The notes under the pieces: generated by a model | Database searches by the model: none | What the model saw: only the letters and a program-made list of their open reading frames with translations | Told to the model about the DNA's origin: nothing | Made by a program: the position numbers and the translations under genes | Assembly: GCA_900543625.1 (NCBI GenBank) | Contig: UQSF01000001.1 | Span: forward strand, 1-64,000 | Direction of reading: 5' to 3' | Origin: an uncultured Eubacteriales bacterium | GTDB taxonomy: Bacteria; Bacillota; Clostridia; Oscillospirales; Oscillospiraceae | DNA length: 64,000 bases | Shown: positions 39,458 through 49,101 of the stretch, piece after piece | How positions within the stretch are numbered: the stretch's first letter is position 1 | Layout: each line of letters opens with the position of its first letter

Positions 39458-40926
39458 GTCTCCGGCACCTCCTTTTGCACCTCGGGCGCGTTGTCCGCCT
39501 TCGCGCGCGGAAACGTCACGGTAAAGCGCGTGCCGTGCGGCTCCACGCCGTCCACGGTCACGGTGCCGCCGTAGAGCGCGGCCGCGTCGTGTACGATCGA
39601 CAGGCCGAGGCCGCTGCCGCCGTGCTCGCGCGAGCGCGCCTTGTCCACGCGGTAAAAGCGGTTGAAGATGTTCGGCCGGTCGGCCTCCGGGATACCGATG
39701 CCGGTATCGGCCACGGACAGGATGCTCTGCTCGCCGCGCGCCTCGACGCGCACGGTCACGCTTCCGCCCGGAAGGTTATACTTGATGGCGTTTTCCACGA
39801 GGTTAAAGACGATGTGGTAAATGTCGTCCTCCGATGCGCACACGGTCACGCCGTCGCTCATGAGACACGTGAGCGTCACGTCGCTCTTGGCCGCCAGCGG
39901 GCGCAGCAGATGCAGCGTCCCGTGCACGGCCTGCTGCAGGTCGACGACCGTTACGTCCGACTGCACGCCGTCGTCGCGGCGCGACAGGTCGAGCAGCTTC
40001 TCGGTCGTGCGCTGCAGGCGCTCGGCCTCACTGCCGATGTCGGTCACGAATTCGCGCATCGTCTCGCTGTCCATGTCCGCGCTCTGTGAGATGCTGTCCG
40101 ACAGCAGACGGATCGACGCCAGCGGCGTCTTGAGCTCGTGCGATGCGTCGGATACGAACCGGCGGCGCTGCGCCTCGGTCGTCTCGAGGCGCTCGGTGAG
40201 GTTATTGAATTCGCGCCCGAGCTCGGTCAGCTCGTCGTCGCCCGCGAGCGTCAGACGAAAACTGTAGTCGCCGCGCTGCACGGTGCGCACGCCGTCGGCA
40301 AGCTGCGTGATGCGCCGCGTGAGCATCTTGATCGAAAACCACAGCACCACGAGCGCGGCCGCGCCGATGCCGATCGTGATGGTGGCGAGGCGGCGCTGGA
40401 TGCTGCCGATGAGCGCCGCGCGCTCGCTGTCGCTCTCGCACACGTACACCGCGCCGACGGTCTTGCCACTGCTCATGACGGGCATGGCCGCGCGGCTGAG
40501 AAATGCTTCGTTCGTGTAGTGCGAGTAGAATACGGCCTGTCCGTCGAGCGCGCGCACGAGCTCGGGATAGAGCGTGTACTTGCCGCGGATGTTGTTTTCG
40601 GCCGCAGAGTCATACACGGCCAGCCCCGTGCTGTCGGTCACGACGATGCGCGTCAGGTCGCGCAGATCGAGCAGCGCGAGCACCTGCCGGGTGTTGTCCG
40701 GCGTGAGGTTGTCGAGCAGCGACAGGGAGGAGGACACGACGGCGGCGCGGTTGGTGAGCGCGCTCTGCTTTTCGGCGAACACGATGTCGCGCGAGGCGCG
40801 CGTGGGGTAGGTGTTGATGAGCGTGAGCAGGATCGCCACGAGCACCGTGAACGTCACGGCGAAGCGAAACTGCACGCTCGATACCAGCTTGCGCGGCAGC
40901 CGGATGCGAAACGGATGCCCTTTCAT
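39454..40926 (-). CDS. Membrane sensor histidine kinase
   Basis: A 490-residue HK: two membrane spans (about 20-40 and 180-200), an extracytoplasmic sensor between them, a HAMP region (MLTRRITQLADGVRTVQRGD), the phosphorylated His in SDASHELKTPLASIR, and the ATPase domain with N box NLVENAIKYN, G boxes ADTGIGIPE and GGSGLGLSIV. It pairs with the regulator just upstream (3-base gap). The layout resembles PhoR/WalK-type kinases; signal unknown. Confidence 0.93.
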   Translation of the reverse strand: MKGHPFRIRLPRKLVSSVQFRFAVTFTVLVAILLTLINTYPTRASRDIVFAEKQSALTNRAAVVSSSLSLLDNLTPDNTRQVLALLDLRDLTRIVVTDSTGLAVYDSAAENNIRGKYTLYPELVRALDGQAVFYSHYTNEAFLSRAAMPVMSSGKTVGAVYVCESDSERAALIGSIQRRLATITIGIGAAALVVLWFSIKMLTRRITQLADGVRTVQRGDYSFRLTLAGDDELTELGREFNNLTERLETTEAQRRRFVSDASHELKTPLASIRLLSDSISQSADMDSETMREFVTDIGSEAERLQRTTEKLLDLSRRDDGVQSDVTVVDLQQAVHGTLHLLRPLAAKSDVTLTCLMSDGVTVCASEDDIYHIVFNLVENAIKYNLPGGSVTVRVEARGEQSILSVADTGIGIPEADRPNIFNRFYRVDKARSREHGGSGLGLSIVHDAAALYGGTVTVDGVEPHGTRFTVTFPRAKADNAPEVQKEVPET

Positions 40927-40929
40927 CCG

Positions 40930-41622
40930 TCAGGCCTCGGCGAAGTAGTAGCCCACGCCCCACTTCGTGATGATGTATTCGGGGGCGGCGGGGTTGCGCT
41001 CGAGCTTTTCGCGCAGGCGGCGGATGTGCACGTCCACGGTGCGGATATCGCCCTGATAGTCGTAGCCCCACACGAGGTCGAGCAGCTGCTCGCGCGAGTA
41101 GACCTTGCCGGGGTTGCGCATGAGCAGCTCGATGAGGTCAAACTCCTTGAGCGTCAGCTCCACGTTCTGGCCGAAGCGGTGTGCGCTGCGGCGCTCGGGG
41201 TCGATCTCGATGTGGCCGCGCACGAGCTTGCCGCTGTCCGGCTCGGCGGGCGCTGCGGGCGCCATGCTCGAGCGGCGGATGAGCGCGCGGATGCGCGCCT
41301 TGAGCTCGAGAATGTTGAAGGGCTTGGTGATGTAGTCGTCCGCGCCGGATTCAAAGCCGATGAGCTTGTCCGCATCCTCGCTGCGGGCGGTGAGCATGAT
41401 GATCGGCACGGTGGAAAACTGCCGGATCTGCTGGCACGCGCCGAGTCCGTCGAGCTTCGGCATCATGAGATCGAGCAGGATCACGGCGTATTCGCCGTGG
41501 CGCGCCATGTCCACGGCGGTCTCGCCGTCGTAGCACACGTCGACCTGATAGCCCTCGTTTTCGAGGTTGAATTTGATGCCCTTGACGATGGTCTTTTCGT
41601 CGTCCACAACCAGAATTTTCAT
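40930..41622 (-). CDS. OmpR/PhoB-family response regulator
   Basis: A 230-residue regulator: receiver domain (1-120) with phospho-Asp in VILLDLMMPKLDG, conserved Thr in MLTARSE and Lys in ITKPFN; linker rich in Ala/Pro; winged helix DNA-binding domain (ELTLKEFDLIELLMRNPGKV to RTVDVHIRRLREKL, about 140-230). First gene of an operon with the kinase and GerMN lipoprotein. GGAGGAGC precedes the ATG. It is divergent from the D,D-carboxypeptidase gene, which it might control. Confidence 0.94.
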   Translation of the reverse strand: MKILVVDDEKTIVKGIKFNLENEGYQVDVCYDGETAVDMARHGEYAVILLDLMMPKLDGLGACQQIRQFSTVPIIMLTARSEDADKLIGFESGADDYITKPFNILELKARIRALIRRSSMAPAAPAEPDSGKLVRGHIEIDPERRSAHRFGQNVELTLKEFDLIELLMRNPGKVYSREQLLDLVWGYDYQGDIRTVDVHIRRLREKLERNPAAPEYIITKWGVGYYFAEA

Positions 41623-41660
41623 CGCAGCTCCTCCGTTTCGAGTCTTTTCGCGGAAATGGT

Positions 41661-41689
41661 TTGCTTTTCGCCGCCGGAATTATTATAAT
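41661..41689 (+). promoter_or_regulatory. Promoter of the D,D-carboxypeptidase gene
   Basis: TTGCTT (41661-41666) and TATAAT (41684-41689), 17 bases apart, in the divergent region before 41778. Confidence 0.72.
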
Positions 41690-41777
41690 GAATCCAGATA
41701 TCGCTTTTGTTCCGGACGTGCGGCTGTGCCGTCTCCGGCCGGATGTTTCATTATATCATAGTTCTATGGAGAAAGAT

Positions 41778-43352
41778 ATGAAAAAATATCGCATTTTGCC
41801 GCTGCTGCTCATCGTCTGCCTGCTGCTGACGGCGGCCTTTCCGGCGTTTGCCGCCAACAGCTCCGCTTCGACTGCGGAGCAATCCCCCGAACCCACTGCA
41901 AACGCCGCGTCCGACGGCGTGCCGCAGAGCATGGTGCAGGCGCAGGAGGGCAGCTATGTCCTCGGCAGCGATGCGGTCAAGACCGCGCTCGATGAAAAGC
42001 TGCAGGCCAACTGTGTCATGCTCGTCGACGAGGACAGCGGCCAGTATTACTATACCCGCAACATTGATGCCAAGGCTTATCCCGCGAGCCTGACGAAGAT
42101 CATGACGCTCCTGCTCGCGGTCGAGGCTGTGGAGCGCGGCGATGTGCATTTGGATGACACCGTCACCGCCTATGCCGACTGCAATGCCGACATGGTCGAT
42201 GGCGCGAGCAATGCCGACATCAAGGTCGGCGAGACCATGACGTTTGAGGACTTTCTCTACTGCGCCATGATCTCCTCGGCGAACGAGGCGTGCAACGTCG
42301 TCGCGGAGTATGTCTGCGGCAGCATCTCGGCGTTCGTGGAGCGCATGAACACGCGCGCGCAGGAGCTCGGCTGCACCGGCACGCACTTTGCCAATCCCCA
42401 TGGCCTGCCGAAGGACGATCACTATACCACGGCGCACGATCTTTACCGCATCACGAAGGAAGCGCTCAGCCATGAGCTCTTTGCCACGATCTGCAACACG
42501 GTCAAGCATACCGTCCCGGCCACGAATATGTCCGAGGAGCGCACGCTCTCGAACACGAACGGCCTCATCAATCCCGATTCCCCGATGTACCGCGGCTATT
42601 ACTATGAATATGCCAAGGGCGTCAAGACCGGCCACACGGATGCCGCGGGCTACTGCCTCATTTCCACGGCGGAGAAGGACGGCGTGCGTCTGCTGTGCAT
42701 CGTGCTCGGCGGCAAGGGCACGGCCCGCGCCAACGGCACGACGGATTTCGGCAGCTTTTCCGATACGCTCACGGCCTACCGCTGGGTGTTCTCCCACTAT
42801 GGCTGGCGGGCGATCGTGAGCGCGAGCGATCTGATCTGTGAAGTGCCCGTGCGCTACGGGCGCGACGGCGACAGCGTCACCGTCCGTCCGGCGCAGACCG
42901 TCTCGGCCGTGCTGCCCGCCGCCGACAGTGACGGCGCGCCGCAGTTTGAGCAGCAGGTCACGATCTACTCCGAGCGCGACGGCAAGCCGCTCGAAGCGCC
43001 AATCAAGGCAGGGGACGAGGTCGGCGAGCTCACGGTGAGCTATCACGGCACGGTCTACGGCACGGTCAAGCTCGTCGCCGCGGTCGATGTCGCCGTGTCC
43101 AAGGGCGCGTATATCGCGGGGCATGTGGCCGCGTTTTTCACCAATCCCATCGTGCTCGTCATCCTGCTGGCGATCGTGCTGGCACTGGTCGGCTACGTTC
43201 TGTGGCTGGTGCGCCGCCGCAAGCAGATCGAGGCCGAGCGCCGTCGTCGCCGCCGCGCGCAGATGGAGGCGGAGGAGGCGCGCCGCCGTGCGCTGGCGCA
43301 CGAGACCCTGCGCGAATTTGACCGCGATCCTGCCGGCAGCCGCCGGCGCTGA
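41778..43352 (+). CDS. D-alanyl-D-alanine carboxypeptidase (peptidase S11, DacA-type)
   Basis: Trims the terminal D-Ala from peptidoglycan stem peptides. The 524-residue protein has a signal peptide (1-25), the active-site ASLTKIM (SxxK, about 101-107), the SAN motif in ISSANEACN, the KTG motif in GVKTGHTDAAG, a C-terminal PBP5-like beta domain, a membrane anchor (VLVILLAIVLALVGYVLWLV, about 457-476) and a very Arg-rich cytoplasmic tail. ATG 41778 is well spaced from GGAGAAAG; an in-frame ATG at 41766 is less likely. Confidence 0.92.
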   Translation: MKKYRILPLLLIVCLLLTAAFPAFAANSSASTAEQSPEPTANAASDGVPQSMVQAQEGSYVLGSDAVKTALDEKLQANCVMLVDEDSGQYYYTRNIDAKAYPASLTKIMTLLLAVEAVERGDVHLDDTVTAYADCNADMVDGASNADIKVGETMTFEDFLYCAMISSANEACNVVAEYVCGSISAFVERMNTRAQELGCTGTHFANPHGLPKDDHYTTAHDLYRITKEALSHELFATICNTVKHTVPATNMSEERTLSNTNGLINPDSPMYRGYYYEYAKGVKTGHTDAAGYCLISTAEKDGVRLLCIVLGGKGTARANGTTDFGSFSDTLTAYRWVFSHYGWRAIVSASDLICEVPVRYGRDGDSVTVRPAQTVSAVLPAADSDGAPQFEQQVTIYSERDGKPLEAPIKAGDEVGELTVSYHGTVYGTVKLVAAVDVAVSKGAYIAGHVAAFFTNPIVLVILLAIVLALVGYVLWLVRRRKQIEAERRRRRRAQMEAEEARRRALAHETLREFDRDPAGSRRR

Positions 43353-43367
43353 GCGCGCACGCGCTCT

Positions 43368-43401
43368 CAAACGAGACCCGCTGCGCTGGGCTCTCGTTTG
43401 A
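43368..43401 (+). terminator. Hairpin after the carboxypeptidase gene
   Basis: TCAAACGAGA pairs with TCTCGTTTGA, with an imperfect CCC/GGG extension and GCTGCGCT loop; no clear T-run. Confidence 0.55.
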
Positions 43402-43565
43402 AAAAGATGCGGCTCGCTGCAGCGCACGCATTGGACACCAGAGGTGCCCAATGCGCACGTTTGCGAGCTGAGCGGTATTTTCTCCGCCGTACATGCCGCC
43501 GGAGAAAATGATTGGGCTTTCTTTGCGCCTGCGGGCGCAAACTCTGCGAGGCTTTTTTGCATTTG
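43401..43565. repeat. Structured intergenic repeat R5
   Basis: Lacks the T-rich hairpin but keeps the other stems with different, still paired bases: CGGCTCG/CGAGCTG, GCATTGG/CCAATGC, ATTTTCTCCG/CGGAGAAAAT and TTTGCGCC/GGGCGCAAA. It ends CTCTGCGAGGCTTTTTT. The paired substitutions against R1-R3 support a conserved structure. Confidence 0.82.
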
Positions 43566-43572
43566 CCCGTCT

Positions 43573-43608
43573 GAATCGCCTGCCGGTGTACCGGTGGGCG
43601 ATTCTTTA
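43573..43608. terminator. Hairpin after repeat R5
   Basis: GAATCGCC/GGCGATTC with inner CCGG/CCGG pairs, followed by TTTATC. Confidence 0.6.
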
Positions 43609-43650
43609 TCATTTGTTTACAATTGCACCCCTCAGGGCGCTCCGGACACA

Positions 43651-43679
43651 TTGACCATTGCGGCACTTGATGCTATAAT
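43651..43679 (+). promoter_or_regulatory. Promoter of the methyltransferase-ECF operon
   Basis: TTGACC (43651-43656) and TATAAT (43674-43679), 17 bases apart. Confidence 0.8.
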
Positions 43680-43752
43680 ACACTGTCTAAGTATCACCAT
43701 TCCGGCGCACACTGGAACTGCGCGTTCCCGCCGCCGGACAAGAGGAGCAGCT

Positions 43753-44613
43753 ATGTGGATTTCGGATTCTTGGCAGGACTTTGAGGTGCTCGACTGTTCG
43801 CGCGGCGAAAAGCTCGAGCGCTGGGGCAAGTATACCCTTGTGCGCCCGGACCCCCAGGCCATCTGGGACACGCCGCGCACCGACCCGCGCTGGCGCACGG
43901 CCGACGGGCGTTACAGCCGCAGCCATACCGGCGGCGGCAGCTGGGACAAACGTACCCTCCCGCAGAGCTGGGACATCCGTTATCGGGAACTGACCTTCCG
44001 CGTCAAGCCCATGAACTTCAAGCACACGGGCATCTTTCCCGAGCAGGCCGCCAACTGGGACTACGCCATGGCGAAGATCCGTGCGGCCGGCCGCCCGGTC
44101 TCGGTGCTCAACCTCTTCGGCTACACGGGCGCGGCCACGGTCGCGTGCGCGGCCGCCGGGGCGAGCGTGTGCCATGTGGACGCGGCGAAGGGCATGGTCG
44201 CCTGGGGCAAGGAAAATGCCGCCGCCTCCGGCGTGGCCGACCGGCCGATCCGCTGGATCGTGGACGACTGCGCCAAATTCGTCGAGCGGGAGATCCGCCG
44301 CGGCCGCCGCTATGACGCCATCATCATGGACCCGCCGAGCTATGGGCGCGGTCCGGGCGGTGAGGTCTGGAAGCTTGAGACGAACCTCTGGCCGTTTGTG
44401 GAGCTGGTGTCCGGCGTGCTGTCGGACGATCCGCTCTTTGTCATCATCAATTCCTACACCACGGGCCTGAGCCCGTCGGTGCTCACGTATCTCTCAGAAA
44501 GTATCTTCACCCGGCGCTTCGGCGGCCGCAGCGCCTCGCAGGAGCTGGGCCTGCCGGTCACGGCGTCCGGTCTCGCGCTGCCGTGCGGGGCGACCTGCCG
44601 CTGGGAGCGCTGA
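43753..44613 (+). CDS. Class I SAM-dependent methyltransferase (RlmI/K-like)
   Basis: A 286-residue protein with the Rossmann SAM loop VLNLFGYTGAATVACAAAG (about 118-136), CHVDAAKGMVAWGKENA and the catalytic IIMDPPSYGRG (about 195-205). These match the catalytic half of RlmI/RlmK-type 23S rRNA cytosine-C5 methyltransferases; the PUA domain is absent. Target base not provable. ATG 43753 after AGAGGAGC; the frame is open far upstream through repeat R5 but lacks start signals. Likely co-transcribed with ecfA1. Confidence 0.83.
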   Translation: MWISDSWQDFEVLDCSRGEKLERWGKYTLVRPDPQAIWDTPRTDPRWRTADGRYSRSHTGGGSWDKRTLPQSWDIRYRELTFRVKPMNFKHTGIFPEQAANWDYAMAKIRAAGRPVSVLNLFGYTGAATVACAAAGASVCHVDAAKGMVAWGKENAAASGVADRPIRWIVDDCAKFVEREIRRGRRYDAIIMDPPSYGRGPGGEVWKLETNLWPFVELVSGVLSDDPLFVIINSYTTGLSPSVLTYLSESIFTRRFGGRSASQELGLPVTASGLALPCGATCRWER

Positions 44614-44628
44614 GCGGAAAGGAACACC

Positions 44629-45465
44629 ATGGAACCGATCTTACGAACCGAACATCTGACCTTTACCTATCCCGGCGAGGAGCATCCCTCGCTCGGCGAC
44701 CTCTCGCTCGAGATCGCGCGCGGCTCGTTCGTGGCCATCCTCGGGCACAACGGCTCGGGCAAGAGCACACTGGCCAAGCTCTTCAATGCCATCCTGCTGC
44801 CGACCGGCGGCAAGGTGTATGTTGACGGCATGGACACGGCGGACGAAAATAACCTTCTGTCCGTGCGCGCCACGGTGGGCATGGTCTTTCAAAACCCCGA
44901 TAACCAGATCGTCGCAAACGTCGTCGAGGACGATGTGGCCTTCGCGCCGGAGAACCTCGGCGTGCCGCCGCAGGAGATCCGCGCGCGCGTGGACGCGGCC
45001 CTCAGGCAGGTCGGCATGTATGACTTCCGCCTGCACGCGCCGCACCTGCTCTCCGGCGGACAAAAGCAGCGCGTCGCCATCGCGGGCGTCATCGCCATGC
45101 AGCCCAAGTGCATCGTGCTCGACGAGCCGACGGCCATGCTCGACCCGTCCGGACGGCGCGAGGTGATCGACACGGCGACAAAGCTCTGCCGTGAGCAGGG
45201 CATCACGGTCGTGCTCATCACACACCATATGGAGGAGTGCGTCGGCGCCGACCGCGTGATCGTGCTCTCGGGCGGCGCCGTCGTTGCCGACGGTGCGCCG
45301 AAGCAGGTCTTCCCGCAGGTCGGCCTGCTGCAAAAAGAGGGACTCACCGCGCCGGTCACGGTGCGGCTGCTCGATGCGCTGCGCGCCCACGGCATGGACG
45401 TGCCGATCGATGCGCTCACGGTCTCCGACTGTGCCGACGCCGTCGCCGCCGCCCTGAAAAAGTAA
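44629..45465 (+). CDS. ecfA1: Energy-coupling factor transporter ATPase EcfA1
   Basis: One of two ATPases of the ECF module, which powers vitamin and metal uptake with exchangeable S components. The 278-residue protein shows Walker A GHNGSGKST, Q-loop VFQNPDNQ, signature LSGGQKQR, Walker B CIVLDEPT and the switch His in ITHHMEE. It starts 15 bases after the methyltransferase with GGAAAGGAA. Confidence 0.95.
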   Translation: MEPILRTEHLTFTYPGEEHPSLGDLSLEIARGSFVAILGHNGSGKSTLAKLFNAILLPTGGKVYVDGMDTADENNLLSVRATVGMVFQNPDNQIVANVVEDDVAFAPENLGVPPQEIRARVDAALRQVGMYDFRLHAPHLLSGGQKQRVAIAGVIAMQPKCIVLDEPTAMLDPSGRREVIDTATKLCREQGITVVLITHHMEECVGADRVIVLSGGAVVADGAPKQVFPQVGLLQKEGLTAPVTVRLLDALRAHGMDVPIDALTVSDCADAVAAALKK

Positions 45466-45498
45466 CTACCGATCTTCACCGATAAAGGAAACAAAATT

Positions 45499-46365
45499 AT
45501 GACGCCAATCATCCGGGTGGATCACCTCCGGCACGTTTACAGTGCCGGGACACCTTTTGAAAAAGTCGCTATCGACGATATTGATCTCGCCATCCCCGCC
45601 GGACAGTTCGTGGGCATCATCGGCCACACGGGCTCCGGCAAAAGCACGTTCATCCAGCACCTCAACGGGCTGCTCGCGCCGACATCCGGCACCGTGTTTT
45701 TCGACGGGGAGGACATTCACCGCAGCAAGGAGGCCACGCGCGACGTGCGCTTTCAAGTCGGGCTCGTCTTTCAGTATCCCGAGCACCAGCTCTTTGAGGA
45801 GACGGTGTACCGGGACATCGCCTTCGGCCCGAAAAACGCCCGCCTCTCCGCCGAGGAAGTCGATGCGCGCGTGCGTGAGGCGGCGCGCTTTGTGGGCGTC
45901 GACGAGTCGCTGTTTGAGCGCTCGCCGCTCGAGCTCTCCGGCGGGCAAAAGCGCCGCATCGCCATCGCGGGCGTTATCGCCATGCGTCCCAAGGTGCTCA
46001 TTCTTGACGAGCCCACCGCAGGCCTCGATCCCGCAGGCTGCCGCGGCGTGCTCGAAAACATCGCGGCCTACCGGCGCGAGACCGGCTCGGCCGTGCTGCT
46101 CGTCACGCACAGCATGGACGATGCCGCGCGCATCGCCGACCGCCTCATCGTCTTTCACGACGGGCACGTCGCCTTTGACGGCACACCGGCGGAGGTCTTT
46201 GCCCATACGCAGGCGCTGCTCGACATCGGCCTTGACGTGCCGCAGAGCGCGCGCATCGCGCAGGCGCTGCGCGACCGGGGCATCGCGCTCCCGCCGTCGA
46301 TCTACACGCTCGAGCAGCTCACAGATGCGCTGCTCGCCGTCGGGAAGGAGGCGGGCGTATGCTGA
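45499..46365 (+). CDS. ecfA2: Energy-coupling factor transporter ATPase EcfA2
   Basis: The second ECF ATPase, 288 residues: Walker A GHTGSGKST, VFQYPEHQ, LSGGQKRRIAIAG, LILDEPTAGLDP and VTHSMDD. With EcfA1 it forms the heterodimer that drives EcfT. Follows ecfA1 by 33 bases and overlaps ecfT by 7 bases. Confidence 0.95.
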   Translation: MTPIIRVDHLRHVYSAGTPFEKVAIDDIDLAIPAGQFVGIIGHTGSGKSTFIQHLNGLLAPTSGTVFFDGEDIHRSKEATRDVRFQVGLVFQYPEHQLFEETVYRDIAFGPKNARLSAEEVDARVREAARFVGVDESLFERSPLELSGGQKRRIAIAGVIAMRPKVLILDEPTAGLDPAGCRGVLENIAAYRRETGSAVLLVTHSMDDAARIADRLIVFHDGHVAFDGTPAEVFAHTQALLDIGLDVPQSARIAQALRDRGIALPPSIYTLEQLTDALLAVGKEAGVC

Positions 46366-47162
46366 AAGACGTCACACTCGGTCAGTTTTTCCCCGGCACG
46401 AGCATCGTGCACCGGCTCGACCCGCGCTGCAAGCTGCTGATGACGGTCGTGTATATCGCGGCGCTGTTCACGGCCGAGAACTATGTGTCCTACGCCGCCA
46501 TGCTCGTCGTCACGGGCGTGTGCATCGCGCTCTCGCGCATCCCGCTCAAGGTCATCCTCCGCGGTCTCAAGCCGCTGTGGATCATCATTGCGCTCACGGC
46601 TGTGCTCAATATGTTCTTCACCCCCGGCCGGGAGCTCGTGTCCTTCTGGAAGATCACGATCACCTACGAGGGGCTCGTGCGCGCCGTGTTCATGGTGCTG
46701 CGCATCACGATGCTCATCGCGGGCACGTTCCTGCTGACTTATACCACATCGCCCATCGCCCTCACGGACGCGATGGAGATCCTCTTCGGACCGCTCAAAA
46801 AGCTCAAAGTGCCCGTGCACGAGATGAGCATGATGATGTCCATGGCGCTGCGCTTTATCCCCACGCTCATCGAGGAGACGGACAAGATCATGTCCGCGCA
46901 GAAAGCGCGCGGCGCGGATTTTGAGACCGGCAACCTCATCCAGCGCGCCAAAGCGCTGCTGCCGCTGCTCGTGCCGCTGTTCGTGTCGGCGTTCCGCCGC
47001 GCGGACGAGCTGGCCGTGGCCATGGAGTGCCGCTGCTATCACGGCGATCAGGGGCGCACGCGCATGAAGCAGCTTGAGTGGCGCATGCGCGATACGCTCG
47101 CCCTGCTCTGGGGCGCGCTCGTGCTCGCCGGCATGATCGTGCTCTCGAGGTTCGGGCTGTGA
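46359..47162 (+). CDS. ecfT: Energy-coupling factor transporter transmembrane protein EcfT
   Basis: The membrane coupling protein, 267 residues, with five to six spans (e.g. LLMTVVYIAALFTAENYVSY, LWIIIALTAVLNMFF) and the coupling helices: the first motif AQKARGADFE contains the family Ala-Arg-Gly; the second, AMECRCY, is a variant of it. Overlaps ecfA2 and truA. No S component lies nearby, so this is probably a shared group II module. Confidence 0.94.
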   Translation: MLKDVTLGQFFPGTSIVHRLDPRCKLLMTVVYIAALFTAENYVSYAAMLVVTGVCIALSRIPLKVILRGLKPLWIIIALTAVLNMFFTPGRELVSFWKITITYEGLVRAVFMVLRITMLIAGTFLLTYTTSPIALTDAMEILFGPLKKLKVPVHEMSMMMSMALRFIPTLIEETDKIMSAQKARGADFETGNLIQRAKALLPLLVPLFVSAFRRADELAVAMECRCYHGDQGRTRMKQLEWRMRDTLALLWGALVLAGMIVLSRFGL

Positions 47163-47929
47163 GGCGCAACATTGCCCTGCGTCTGCAGTATGATGGCACG
47201 GCCTATCACGGCTGGCAGGTGCAGAAGACGGACGTCACCGTCGCCGAAACACTCGAGCGCGCGCTCACGAAGGTCTGCGGCGAGCCGATCAAGGTCGTCG
47301 GCTGCGGCCGCACGGACGCGGGCGTGCACGCTAAGCGCTACTGTGCCAATTTCCGCACCAATTGCACGATCCCGATCGACCGTGTACCGCTCGCGGTCAA
47401 TGCCCGCCTCCCGGCGGACATCGCCGTGGTCGCCGCCGTCGAAGCGCCGGAGGACTTCAATGCCATCGGCTCGTGCATTCAGAAAGAGTACGTCTATCAG
47501 ATCTACAATTCCCGCATCCGCGATGCGTTTCTGGAGCACCGCGTCTGCTTTTATCCTCAGCCGCTGGACTTTGCGCGGCTCGAGCGCGCCGGCCGCGCCT
47601 TTGAGGGCACGCACGACTTTGCCGCCGTGCGCTCCGTCGGCACCGAGACGCGCACGACCGTGCGCACGGTGCACTGGTGCCGTGCCGAGCGTGACGGGGC
47701 GATGATCTCCATCGCCGTGTGCGCCGACGGCTTTTTGTACAACATGGTGCGTGCCATCGTCGGCACGATGGTCTATGCGTCCTACGGCAAGATCGAGCCG
47801 GAGGATATCCCGGCGCTGCTGGCCACGCGCGACCGGCGGCTCACCGGGCCGACCATGCCCCCGCAGGGGCTGTATCTCAACCGCGTGTGGTACGACGGCG
47901 TCGTCGGCGATATGATGAATCAGGCCTGA
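47159..47929 (+). CDS. truA: tRNA pseudouridine synthase TruA
   Basis: Converts U38-U40 of the tRNA anticodon arm to pseudouridine. The 256-residue protein has the catalytic Asp in GCGRTDAGVHA, the start MRRNIALRLQYDGTAYHGWQ and the C-terminal FLYNMVRAIVGTMV. GTG 47159 overlaps the ecfT stop (GTGA). ecfA1-ecfA2-ecfT-truA is a common order in Bacillota. Confidence 0.95.
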   Translation: MRRNIALRLQYDGTAYHGWQVQKTDVTVAETLERALTKVCGEPIKVVGCGRTDAGVHAKRYCANFRTNCTIPIDRVPLAVNARLPADIAVVAAVEAPEDFNAIGSCIQKEYVYQIYNSRIRDAFLEHRVCFYPQPLDFARLERAGRAFEGTHDFAAVRSVGTETRTTVRTVHWCRAERDGAMISIAVCADGFLYNMVRAIVGTMVYASYGKIEPEDIPALLATRDRRLTGPTMPPQGLYLNRVWYDGVVGDMMNQA

Positions 47930-47967
47930 CGCTGCGTCCGCCGCGCGCGGACAGGGGAGGAATGTCC

Positions 47968-49065
47968 ATGAACGACCGTGCAAAACCAAATCCCAGACTG
48001 CGCCAGACCCTCATCGTTGCGGTGTGCGTGCTGGCCGTGCTGCTGTTTTTGTACCTGCTGCTGCGCGACCGGCCGGGCTCGGCGAACGACTATCTGGACG
48101 ACAGCACGCCCTATACCTTTGACTCCAGCGCCAACCGCACCTTCCGCACGGTGGACAGCCGCCTTGCGGTCGTATCCTCCAGCGGCCTGCAGCTGCTCGA
48201 TGACAGCGGCAAGACCGTCCTGCACGAGATCTTCACGCTCGCGCAGCCGGGTATCTCCGTCGGCGGTGAGCGCGTGTGCGCCTATGACATCGGCGGCACG
48301 ACGCTGTGCGTGGCGGACTTCAAGGGCAACAAGACCGACATCACCCCCTCCGGGGAGATCATCAGCGCCGATCTGAGCGAAAGCGGCTATCTCGCCGTCT
48401 GCACGGAGGCCGCGGGCTATAAGGGCGCCGTCACGGTGTATGACGCCTCCGGCAAGGCCGTCTACGTCTGGTATTCCGGCACGGGCTACCTTGTGCGCGC
48501 CGCCGTGAGCCCGGATGGGAAGTATCTTGCCGTGCTCTGCCTGCAGGATACCGGCAGCGCCGTGCATACCTTCACTCTCACGAGTGCCGACGAGCGCGGC
48601 AGCGCCGTATGCGCCGATGAGCTCTTTGCCGATCTCTTCTGGCGCGGCGGCAGGATCTGCTGCGTGTCGCAGTCGCGCCTCGCGTTTTTTGACGACAGCG
48701 CCAAGCTCGCCGACGAGTATCCGTTCGGCGACCTGTATCTGTATGACTACGCCGCCGAGGGCGACGGGTTTGTCACCCTTGCGCTCAGCCGCTACCGTTC
48801 GGGCAGCGCGGCGCAGCTCGTCACGGTCAATTCCGGCGGCAATGTCCTCGGCGAGTGCACACCCACCGGCAGCGTCACGAGCCTGTCTGTCAACGGCAAG
48901 CAGGTGCTCGTGCAGTACAGTGACCGGCTCACGCTCTATAACCAGCAGCTTGATGAGATCAAGTCCGTCGAGCAGAACCTGCTCGGCGTCCGCCGCTCGG
49001 TGCTGCTGCGCCGGGGTGCGGCGCTGCTCGTGAGCGGCTCGAGCGCCGCGGTGCTCGCCTTCTGA
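47968..49065 (+). CDS. DUF5711 family membrane-anchored protein
   Basis: A 365-residue protein with a short cytoplasmic tail, one N-terminal membrane span (LIVAVCVLAVLLFLYLLL, about 15-32) and a beta-propeller-like extracytoplasmic domain (repeated motifs like LLDDSGKTVLHEI, VYDASGKAVYVWYSG, VSPDGKYLAVLCLQ). Function unknown. ATG 47968 is 7 bases from AGGGGAGG; ATG 47962 is too close. It is followed by cvpA. Confidence 0.82.
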   Translation: MNDRAKPNPRLRQTLIVAVCVLAVLLFLYLLLRDRPGSANDYLDDSTPYTFDSSANRTFRTVDSRLAVVSSSGLQLLDDSGKTVLHEIFTLAQPGISVGGERVCAYDIGGTTLCVADFKGNKTDITPSGEIISADLSESGYLAVCTEAAGYKGAVTVYDASGKAVYVWYSGTGYLVRAAVSPDGKYLAVLCLQDTGSAVHTFTLTSADERGSAVCADELFADLFWRGGRICCVSQSRLAFFDDSAKLADEYPFGDLYLYDYAAEGDGFVTLALSRYRSGSAAQLVTVNSGGNVLGECTPTGSVTSLSVNGKQVLVQYSDRLTLYNQQLDEIKSVEQNLLGVRRSVLLRRGAALLVSGSSAAVLAF

Positions 49066-49101
49066 CCCCCGCAGCTTAGAGAGAAAGAACAGGGATACGC
49101 T